Source: Palsa-459 sp035510855
GTDB lineage: Bacteria; Actinomycetota; Acidimicrobiia; Acidimicrobiales; RAAP-2
Assembly: GCA_035510855.1 (NCBI GenBank)
Contig: DATKGG010000057.1
Coordinates: 1 to 19,197 of the forward strand
Reading direction: 5' to 3'
Length of the DNA: 19,197 nt
Both the position numbers and the translations under genes were made by a program. Below, in pieces: positions 7,036 through 12,266 of the stretch. Position 1 is the first letter of the stretch, and every line of letters begins with the position of its first letter. Below the pieces are notes generated by a model. It had not been told where the DNA came from and ran no database searches. It was given only the letters and a program-made list of their open reading frames with translations.

Positions 7036-7049
7036 CGACGACGCGTCGC
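7035..7049. terminator. Short GC-rich hairpin between convergent genes
   Basis: GCGACG (7035-7040) pairs perfectly with CGTCGC (7044-7049) around an ACG loop. It begins in the stop codon of the DUF3224 gene and lies 20 bases from the end of the convergent DUF1707 gene. There is no T-run and the stem is only 6 bp, so a terminator role is tentative. Confidence 0.3.
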
Positions 7050-7069
7050 CGACCTGGTCGCGTGTCGGC

Positions 7070-7690
7070 TCAGGGCCCCGCCGGCTCTTCGAGCTCCGGT
7101 CCCTTTCGCCGCTTCAGCTTGGGCGCGCGGTGCTTGACCTCGACCGCCCCGAAAGTGGACATGCCCTTCAGTCGAAGTGTCACGGTCGGCGTCGCTGTCG
7201 ACGTGCCGGACTCCTCGCGTGCGCCGAAGATCGCCGTCCCCTCGTCGATGACGCGGACCCAGTCTGGGACGGTGATCTCGATCGCGCCGAACACGCAGTT
7301 CGCCACGCACAGCACCTCTGGCGCGTCGAACTGCGCGTCGCGGAAGTCGAGCTCGATCGCACCGAAGATCGCGGTCGCGCGGAACTCGGTGGGCACCTGC
7401 CAGCCGCCCTTCCGAGTGCGCGCGGCGAAGATCGCGAGGAGCCCGAGACGCGAGGCAGGGTGGGCCACGACGTGCACGTCGGGGTCGGGGTCCGCGTGGG
7501 GCGCGAGGTCCGTCGTGATGACCTCGAGCTCGCCGATGGTCTTGGCGTGGAGCGTCTGGGTCATGAGTTCGTGGTGCTCTTCGACGCTAAGGCGCCCGTC
7601 GGAGGTGGCGTCGGAGAGCACCTTGAGCACGCGGTCGCGGTCCGCATCCGACGCCCTCGTCGTGCTCGGTCGCTTCACCAGATCGGGCAC
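7070..7690 (-). CDS. DUF1707 / LiaF-like C-terminal domain protein
   Basis: This 206-residue protein has an N-terminal DUF1707 (SHOCT-like) domain at residues ~11-63: 'TRASDADRDRVLKVLSDATS', 'DGRLSVEEHHELMTQTLHAK' and 'TIGELEVITTDL'. A beta-rich C-terminal part has four FGA repeats (around residues 109, 134, 155 and 180: 'TAIFGAIEL', 'CVFGAIEIT', 'TAIFGAREE', 'STFGAVEV'). That resembles the cell-wall-active-antibiotics-response (LiaF-type) domain of envelope-stress sensing proteins. The tail is Lys/Arg-rich (187-197). A short hydrophobic stretch, 'RLGLLAIFAA' (81-90), is too short to be a confident membrane helix. The start is GTG at 7688-7690, chosen because TAGGCT lies exactly 6 bases upstream, implying a leaderless message. 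The DNA-binding or sensing role is unproven. Confidence 0.82.
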   Translation of the reverse strand: MPDLVKRPSTTRASDADRDRVLKVLSDATSDGRLSVEEHHELMTQTLHAKTIGELEVITTDLAPHADPDPDVHVVAHPASRLGLLAIFAARTRKGGWQVPTEFRATAIFGAIELDFRDAQFDAPEVLCVANCVFGAIEITVPDWVRVIDEGTAIFGAREESGTSTATPTVTLRLKGMSTFGAVEVKHRAPKLKRRKGPELEEPAGP

Positions 7691-7696
7691 GCGACA

Positions 7697-7702
7697 AGCC
7701 TA
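7697..7702 (-). promoter_or_regulatory. -10 element TAGGCT of a leaderless promoter (DUF1707 gene)
   Basis: The minus-strand TAGGCT (TANNNT) is followed by 6 bases (TGTCGC) and the GTG start. No purine-rich ribosome-binding site is present, which supports both the start choice and a leaderless transcript. Confidence 0.5.
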
Positions 7703-7734
7703 CCGAGGCCCGGTTCGGCAGGCAGGCCCGGCAG

Positions 7735-8214
7735 TCAACCGTGGGCGACGACTGCCGGAGGGATCGCGCACGTGAGCCGACGTAGCTCGTCGAAGGACGT
7801 CGGGAACACGGCGTTGGGCGTGCCCGCCGCCGACCAGATCTCCTCGTGGCGCTCGAGATCCTGGTCGATGTAGACGCGGAGCCGTGCGGGCCAGTTGATC
7901 GGTGCCACCCCGCCGATCGGCTGGCCGGTGGCGGCCCGGACCTCGGTCGTGCTGGCCATCCGGACCTTCGCGGCTCCGATGGCGAACCCGAGGTGGCTCG
8001 TGTCGACTCGGTGCGCCCCGCTCGTCATCACGGCGATCGGGGCGTCGTCCGCCATAAACACGAGACAGCTCACAATCGCGCCCAGCTCGCAGCCGAGGGG
8101 GAGGGCTGCCTCGGCGGACGTGCGCGTCGACGCCTCGAACTGCCGGACCTTCCCATCGACGCCCGCAGCCCGGCTCGACTCGTTCCGCACTGGCCGGGCC
8201 ACTGCGTCAGTCAA
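7735..8214 (-). CDS. YbaK/EbsC-type aminoacyl-tRNA deacylase homologue, family Lys missing
   Basis: This 159-residue protein has the YbaK/ProX editing-domain fold: 'KVRQFEASTRTSAEAALPLG' and 'CELGAIVSCLVFMADD' at residues ~22-56, 'MTSGAHRVD' at 63-71, 'VRAATGQPIGGVAPI' at ~92-106, and 'IWSAAGTPNAVFPTSFDELR' near the C-terminus. Typical members hydrolyse misacylated tRNAs such as Cys- or Ala-tRNAPro. They carry a near-universal lysine in the motif I-V-K-S-L-V; here the codon is AGC (8068-8070, Ser49), followed by Cys50, so the usual tRNA-contacting lysine is absent. The start is uncertain: TTG at 8212-8214 gives the best-looking N-terminus, while GTG codons 5 and 9 are alternatives. It lies 44 bases upstream of the DUF1707 gene on the same strand. 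Confidence 0.8.
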   Translation of the reverse strand: MTDAVARPVRNESSRAAGVDGKVRQFEASTRTSAEAALPLGCELGAIVSCLVFMADDAPIAVMTSGAHRVDTSHLGFAIGAAKVRMASTTEVRAATGQPIGGVAPINWPARLRVYIDQDLERHEEIWSAAGTPNAVFPTSFDELRRLTCAIPPAVVAHG

Positions 8215-8334
8215 AGCGTGCCGGGGCTCTCATCCTCGCGCAACCAGATTCGGCTCATCGGCGTCGCCGTGTGGCGCATTGGCCGTCCTTAGGATCGGTC
8301 CAGCGTCCCAGAGGCGACGCGCGAGGAGGCAACG

Positions 8335-9192
8335 GTGGAAAAAGTGGGTGTGGTTGGGTGCGGCCTCATGGGGTCCGGCATCGCAGAGGTGTGCGCACGG
8401 GCGGGCGTGGACGTCGTCGTCGTCGAGCGCGACGCCGACGCCCTCAAGGCCGGCAGGGACCGAGTCGAGCGATCCTTTTCCCGAGCGGTTGGGTCCGGGA
8501 AGCTGAGCGAGGAGGACGCCGATGCTGCCCGCGCGAACCTGGTCTTTGCGGCGTCGTTCGACGAACTTGCAGACCGGACCTTCGTCGTCGAGGCGGTCCT
8601 GGAGGAGGAGAGCGCGAAGGAAGAGGTGTTCCGCCGTCTTGATGCCGTCGTGCAGAGCGACGACGCGGTCCTCGCGACCAACACGTCCTCGATCCCCATC
8701 ATCAAGCTCGCGATGACGACCAAGCGTCCTGAGCAGGTGATCGGCATGCACTTCTTCAACCCGGTCCCGGTGCTGAAGCTGGTCGAGGTGATCTCATCGC
8801 TGCTCACGAGTCCCGGCACCGTCGCCAAGGTCCGGAGCTTCGCGACCGAGAAACTCGGCAAGCAGGTGATCACCTCGCCGGACCGAGCCGGCTTCGTCGT
8901 GAACGCCCTGCTCATCCCCTACCTGCTGTCGGCGATTCGCATGCTCGAGTCCGGCTTCGCAAGCGCCGAGGACATCGACACGGGGATGGTCATCGGCTGC
9001 GCGCACCCGCTTGGGCCGCTTGCGCTCACCGACCTCATCGGACTCGACACGACCCAGGCGGTCGCCCAGTCGCTCTATGAGGAGTTCAAAGAGCCCCACC
9101 TCGCGCCGCCGCCGCTGCTGTCGCGAATGACGCAGGCGGGTCTGCTCGGCCGCAAGAGCGGCCAGGGCTTCTACGCGTACAAGCAGACCTGA
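8335..9192 (+). CDS. 3-hydroxybutyryl-CoA dehydrogenase (3-hydroxyacyl-CoA dehydrogenase)
   Basis: This 285-residue NAD(P)-dependent enzyme oxidises (S)-3-hydroxyacyl-CoA to 3-ketoacyl-CoA, or the reverse in butyrate/PHB-type metabolism. The N-terminal Rossmann domain has the dinucleotide turn 'GVVGCGLMGSGIAE' (residues 5-18) and an acidic residue (Glu31) at the end of the second strand, which favours NAD. The catalytic region is clear: 'ATNTSSIPI' with Ser118 and 'GMHFFNPVPVLKLVE' with the catalytic His139. The C-terminal helical dimerisation domain ends in 'GRKSGQGFYAY', the family signature. The length matches stand-alone Hbd/FadB2 proteins. The GTG start is set by a strong GAGGAGG site (8323-8329), 5 bases upstream; TAGGAT (8290-8295) could be its -10. 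It is monocistronic and divergent from the YbaK-like gene. Confidence 0.93.
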   Translation: MEKVGVVGCGLMGSGIAEVCARAGVDVVVVERDADALKAGRDRVERSFSRAVGSGKLSEEDADAARANLVFAASFDELADRTFVVEAVLEEESAKEEVFRRLDAVVQSDDAVLATNTSSIPIIKLAMTTKRPEQVIGMHFFNPVPVLKLVEVISSLLTSPGTVAKVRSFATEKLGKQVITSPDRAGFVVNALLIPYLLSAIRMLESGFASAEDIDTGMVIGCAHPLGPLALTDLIGLDTTQAVAQSLYEEFKEPHLAPPPLLSRMTQAGLLGRKSGQGFYAYKQT

Positions 9193-9314
9193 CTGGTCTG
9201 TGTCGTAACCGGCGTGGCACCGGGTGCTGGGACCGGCATCCGATCGACGCGTGGATACCCCTGAGCGGCGAGGTGACGATCCAAGTAGCTGACTTCGATC
9301 AACGCCGCCCCCAG

Positions 9315-9342
9315 TTGCGCACTGGCGGTTCCGGGGTACGCT
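9315..9342 (+). promoter_or_regulatory. Promoter of the cold-shock gene
   Basis: TTGCGC (9315-9320), 16 bases, then TACGCT (9337-9342) fits a housekeeping sigma promoter. It predicts a start near 9349 and an 80-base leader before the GTG at 9431. Confidence 0.5.
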
Positions 9343-9366
9343 TGGCGCGCTGCCGAGTGGTAGCGG

Positions 9367-9384
9367 TGCCGCCACGAGGCGGTG
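9367..9384 (+). promoter_or_regulatory. Leader hairpin in the cold-shock mRNA
   Basis: CCGCC (9369-9373) pairs with GGCGG (9378-9382) around ACGA, extended by two G-U pairs. It lies in the predicted 80-base leader upstream of the AAAGGAAGG site (9413-9421). Long structured leaders are typical of cold-shock genes; a thermosensor role is only suggested. Confidence 0.3.
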
Positions 9385-9430
9385 GTTGCGGGGCGAGAAC
9401 CCTGCAGAAGGTAAAGGAAGGTACACGCAA

Positions 9431-9634
9431 GTGACTCAAGGAACTGTCAAGTTCTTCAACAACGAGAAGGGCTACGGCTTCATCTCGCGGGAGGACGGCG
9501 AAGACGTCTTCGTCCACTACTCGAACATCGCCGGCGACGGCTACCGCTCGCTTGTCGAAGGTCAGGCTGTGGAGTTTGAGGTCGGACCTGGCCGGAAGGG
9601 TCCCGAGGCGCTCAACGTCCGGGCCACCAACTGA
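9431..9634 (+). CDS. Cold-shock domain protein (CspA family)
   Basis: This 67-residue single cold-shock domain (OB fold) protein binds single-stranded RNA and DNA and acts as an RNA chaperone. Both RNA-binding motifs are intact: 'KGYGFIS' (RNP1, residues ~14-20) and 'VFVHYS' (RNP2, residues ~27-32). They are preceded by the standard 'GTVKFFNNE' start and followed by 'LVEGQAVEFEVGPGRKGPEA'. The GTG start at 9431 is supported by AAAGGAAGG (9413-9421), 9 bases upstream, and by the canonical protein start. In-frame sequence further upstream belongs to the leader. It is monocistronic, with its own promoter and two perfect hairpins downstream. Confidence 0.96.
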   Translation: MTQGTVKFFNNEKGYGFISREDGEDVFVHYSNIAGDGYRSLVEGQAVEFEVGPGRKGPEALNVRATN

Positions 9635-9639
9635 CTGAC

Positions 9640-9660
9640 GGTGCGCCGACACGGCGCACC
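9640..9660 (+). terminator. Perfect 9-bp hairpin after the cold-shock gene
   Basis: GGTGCGCCG (9640-9648) and CGGCGCACC (9652-9660) pair perfectly around an ACA loop, 5 bases after the stop. It is the first of two tandem hairpins. Confidence 0.6.
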
Positions 9661-9671
9661 ATGAACTGCTG

Positions 9672-9699
9672 CTGAAGGGGCCCGAAAGGGCCCCTTCAG
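9672..9699. terminator. Perfect 12-bp hairpin with GAAA tetraloop, bidirectional
   Basis: CTGAAGGGGCCC (9672-9683) and GGGCCCCTTCAG (9688-9699) pair perfectly around a GAAA tetraloop. It lies between the convergent cold-shock gene and the cytochrome operon (ending at 9711), so it can serve both directions. Confidence 0.8.
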
Positions 9700-9710
9700 T
9701 GCGTTCAAGC

Positions 9711-10682
9711 TCAGGCGTCGGGGTGCTCGATCGATCGGTAGTGGTTGCGCCAGATCAGCCGGTAGACACGGGTCAGCCTCGGGATCGACCGCAGCCCCGG
9801 GATGAACGGAATGAAGATCAGCAGCCCGGAGAGCACGATCATCGTGAACCAGACGTCGACGTCGGCGTTCGCCGCCCAGTTCGAGTTGTACGGCGGGATC
9901 TGGTACAGCATCGTGTATAGCCACAGCCACGCCTGACCGGGGTAGCTGTTGGTCTCGTTCATCATCCCCCACTGGTCGCCGCCGAGGTTCTGGCTGTCCC
10001 CAATGCCGCCGAACCACGTGCCGTCCGCCAAGAAGAGGTCGGGCTTCGTGTAGTCGGTCGTGTAGAAGCCCGTGCCGGTGATGAGCGCCTGGTCGAGCGC
10101 GCCCGACCTCGCGATCGCAGTCTCGGACTGCATGAGCTCGGCGACGGGGCCGTAGTTCCCCGTCGGCATCACGACGTTGCCGCTGACGAACGTCACGTTC
10201 GCGGAGTTCTGCACGTAAGCATTCGCCCAAGCCAGCTGCTGTGAGGCGCTCGCCGCGTCGTACGTCGCGAGCGCGCTCTCGAGTGCGGGGGGGCCCGGCT
10301 GGCTGCGCAGCGGGTTCAGCACGAAGTCGTTGGCCGTGTTGATCGGGATGCGCACGCCAAGGATGTCGGGCAGGTGGAAGGGGCCGAGCTCCTGGACCGC
10401 ACCGAGCGCGTTGTTGTAGGGCGGGCCGTAGGCCGCGGCGAGGGACGAGCCGCTGAGCTCGCTCGCGGCCGTGACCACGAAGTCAGTGGGATCCGCGAGC
10501 GCCCAGTTCTTGATCGTGCGCTGGGGCTCGTCGGGCGAGCCGAAGAGGACAGCCAGCCCGACGGTCAGGATCGCCATCACCACGAGGGCGATCGTGCCCT
10601 CCTTTACGATGTCGTAGCGACGGTACGGGCCGGTGTACTCGGGCGCGTCGCGGTCGACCTTGAAGGTGCGGTGCCTCCTCAT
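9711..10682 (-). CDS. Two-helix membrane protein with large outside domain, cytochrome b partner
   Basis: This 323-residue protein starts at ATG 10680-10682, overlapping the TGA of the cytochrome b gene by 4 bases (ATGA). A basic cytoplasmic N-terminus ('MRRHRTFKVDRDAPEYTGPY') leads to helix 1 at ~28-48 ('GTIALVVMAILTVGLAVLFG'). A ~225-residue extracytoplasmic region follows, then helix 2 at ~275-296 ('WFTMIVLSGLLIFIPFIPGL') and a basic tail ending near 'LIWRNHYRSIE'. There is no cysteine, hence no c-type heme or Fe-S motif. The stretch 250-262 ('AWLWLYTMLYQIPPY') followed by helix 2 and 'PFIPGL' echoes the PEWY-loop and following helix of cytochrome b6f subunit IV / cytochrome b C-terminal domains, but the Glu of PEWY is absent. 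I infer a very divergent C-terminal cytochrome b partner with a large insertion. I do not recognise a named family. Confidence 0.75.
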   Translation of the reverse strand: MRRHRTFKVDRDAPEYTGPYRRYDIVKEGTIALVVMAILTVGLAVLFGSPDEPQRTIKNWALADPTDFVVTAASELSGSSLAAAYGPPYNNALGAVQELGPFHLPDILGVRIPINTANDFVLNPLRSQPGPPALESALATYDAASASQQLAWANAYVQNSANVTFVSGNVVMPTGNYGPVAELMQSETAIARSGALDQALITGTGFYTTDYTKPDLFLADGTWFGGIGDSQNLGGDQWGMMNETNSYPGQAWLWLYTMLYQIPPYNSNWAANADVDVWFTMIVLSGLLIFIPFIPGLRSIPRLTRVYRLIWRNHYRSIEHPDA

Positions 10683-11395
10683 TGCGCCACCTCCGCAAGT
10701 GCCATGGCGCCCTTCTCGCCCTTGGCCGGGTAGGGCGGCACCACCCCTCGGCGGCGCACCAAGAGCACGTGCCACGCAGTGAGGAGCACGATCACGAGCG
10801 GCATGAGCGTGATGTGCCACATGAGCATCTGGCCGAAGTTCAAGACGTTGAACAGGGCACCGCCGCCCGTGGCGTTGATGCCGTCCTTCGCCTGCGTCGA
10901 GATCCACTGCGAGTCGAAGTTCGTCTGGGAGAGGTAGCCCGTGAAGGCCGTCACGATGCTCGCGAGGAAGGTGACGCCACCGACGATCCAGGTCATCGCG
11001 CGCCGACCTCGCCACGCACCCATGAAGAACTTGCCCCACAGGTGGATGATCATGGCGAAGAAGAACAGCTCGACGGACCACAGGTGACACGAGTTCACGA
11101 GGTGCCCGACGGACGAGACGTGCCACCACTGCGGGCCCTTGATCGCCAGGATGCAGCCGGTCACGATCACGACCACGAGGGCGGCGACCGTGGCGACGCC
11201 GAAGACGTAGATCCATGAGGCGACGTAGGCCGGCTGGCGGTCGGGGAGCAGGCGGTCCGGCGGGAACGCCCGCACGACCCGGCGGCGCAGCCGCGCGGTC
11301 CACATCTTCGCGTCACCGGGATGGCCCGTCGTCTTGGTGACGGGGTCGCCGTCGGGTTCCGGCGATCCGATGGGCGCTGCAGTGACGTCATCCAT
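10679..11395 (-). CDS. Cytochrome b6-like diheme subunit (cytochrome b N-terminal domain)
   Basis: This 238-residue, four-helix protein corresponds to cytochrome b6 or the N-terminal half of cytochrome b, which carries two b hemes across the membrane in quinol:acceptor oxidoreductases. The heme ligands are intact: His104 and His118 in helix B ('SCHLWSVELFFFAMIIHLWG', 13 residues between) and His194 and His209 in helix D ('MWHITLMPLVIVLLTAWHVL', 14 residues between). A 14-residue spacing in helix D is the b6 type; mitochondrial-type cytochrome b has 13. 'RRAMTWIVGGVTFL' and 'FTGYLSQ' match the family's W-GG and GY turns. The cysteine that attaches heme c(n) in plant b6 is replaced (Val64 in 'WIYVFG'). 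The N-terminus has a ~30-residue polar extension. It overlaps the small gene upstream by 8 bases and the partner gene downstream by 4, so it is a tight operon. Confidence 0.9.
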   Translation of the reverse strand: MDDVTAAPIGSPEPDGDPVTKTTGHPGDAKMWTARLRRRVVRAFPPDRLLPDRQPAYVASWIYVFGVATVAALVVVIVTGCILAIKGPQWWHVSSVGHLVNSCHLWSVELFFFAMIIHLWGKFFMGAWRGRRAMTWIVGGVTFLASIVTAFTGYLSQTNFDSQWISTQAKDGINATGGGALFNVLNFGQMLMWHITLMPLVIVLLTAWHVLLVRRRGVVPPYPAKGEKGAMALAEVAQ

Positions 11396-11609
11396 CGTCT
11401 CGTCCCCCCTTTGAGCGGTGGCCCGGGAAGGGGACCAGGACCGCGAGCAGGAACACGACCAGCATCGAGCCGATGACGATCAGGTTCGCGACCGAGATCT
11501 GGATGAAGTGCCAGTGGATGTAGTGCCCGGGTTTGTCAAGATTGACGATCGACCGTGGCAGCCCCCCGAGCGCCACGAGGGTGGCGTGGATCGTGGTCAG
11601 ATGTGTCAT
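11388..11609 (-). CDS. Small one-helix membrane protein of the cytochrome b operon
   Basis: This 73-residue protein has a polar N-terminus with several histidines ('MTHLTTIHATLVALGGLPRS', 'LDKPGHYIHWHFIQIS'), one membrane helix at ~39-60 ('ANLIVIGSMLVVFLLAVLVP'), and a short basic/Gly tail. It is the first gene of the operon and overlaps the cytochrome b6-like gene by 8 bases, so it is probably a structural or assembly subunit, comparable in role to the small single-helix subunits of bc and b6f complexes. I do not recognise a named family. The ATG at 11607-11609 has no obvious ribosome-binding site (only GGA close by). The 40-base gap from the TetR gene shows no clear promoter, so read-through from the upstream genes is possible. 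Confidence 0.7.
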   Translation of the reverse strand: MTHLTTIHATLVALGGLPRSIVNLDKPGHYIHWHFIQISVANLIVIGSMLVVFLLAVLVPFPGHRSKGGRDDG

Positions 11610-11649
11610 GGTCCGAGTCTGGGCCTGTGGGCGGGGTCCAACTAGGGAC

Positions 11650-12264
11650 CTAAGTCACCTCCAGGGGGTCCATGTGTCCTTTTGGCCTGATCGCGCCCTC
11701 GATTGCCTTCGTGGCCATGTCGTAGAGCGTTGCCGCGCAGGCCTCGTCGTCGAGCTGACGGCGATGGTCGGCGACCGAGTTGAGCAGGCCGAACACGGCG
11801 TGGACCGACACCGACAGGGCCGCGCGCGACTCGCCTGGCGCGACCCGCTCGAGGACGTCGATCCACAGCTCGGTGTAGGCCCGCTGCTGGCGCCGGAGCC
11901 GTCGGCGCGGAGCCTCGTCGAGGCTGTGGGACTCCTGGTCGTAGACAGTGATGAGCGCGGTCTCGCGCATGGCGAAGTCGACGTGGGCGCGCACCAGGCG
12001 GTCGAGTGCGCGGGCCGGCGAGGTGGACTCGTCCACGATGGCGCGCGCCTTGCCCATGAGCGCGTCGACGGCGCGCTCGATCACCGCGACGAGCAGCTCC
12101 TGCTTGCCCGCGAAGTGCCGGTAGATCGCCGCACCCGAGACGCCGGCGGCCGCACCGATCTCGTCGACGCCGACCTGGTGGTAGCCGCGCTGAGCGACGA
12201 GTGACGCGGTCGCCTCGACGAGCCGCTCGCGGCGTGCGAGGCCTCGCGGCGTCTGTGTCGGCAC
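11650..12264 (-). CDS. TetR family transcriptional regulator
   Basis: This 204-residue regulator has an N-terminal TetR DNA-binding domain at residues ~10-56: 'RERLVEATASLVAQRGYHQV', 'VDEIGAAAGVSGAAIYRHFA' (helix-turn-helix) and 'GKQELLVAVI'. The C-terminal helical ligand-binding half contains 'VHAVFGLLNSVAD' and an Arg-rich helix ('RRRLRRQQRAYTELWIDVLE'). In catabolic loci such regulators usually sense an acyl-CoA intermediate. It reads in the same direction as the acyl-CoA dehydrogenase gene and starts (GTG 12262-12264) 2 bases after that gene's stop, so the regulator is co-expressed with the pathway and probably autoregulated. Its likely target is the palindrome at 13448-13471 between the dehydrogenase and the carboxylase operon. 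Confidence 0.9.
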   Translation of the reverse strand: MPTQTPRGLARRERLVEATASLVAQRGYHQVGVDEIGAAAGVSGAAIYRHFAGKQELLVAVIERAVDALMGKARAIVDESTSPARALDRLVRAHVDFAMRETALITVYDQESHSLDEAPRRRLRRQQRAYTELWIDVLERVAPGESRAALSVSVHAVFGLLNSVADHRRQLDDEACAATLYDMATKAIEGAIRPKGHMDPLEVT

Positions 12265-12266
12265 GA

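Noticed and set aside
10683..11303. N-terminal extension of the 323-residue protein to a 530-residue frame
   Set aside because: The extra part is an out-of-frame reading of the cytochrome b6-like gene; the ATGA overlap at 10679-10682 gives a natural start.
11635..11650. GGTCC / GGACC inverted repeat (loop of 6) between tetR and the cytochrome operon
   Set aside because: Only 5 bp per arm; in DNA this GC-rich such repeats arise often, and there is no T-run or promoter to give it meaning.
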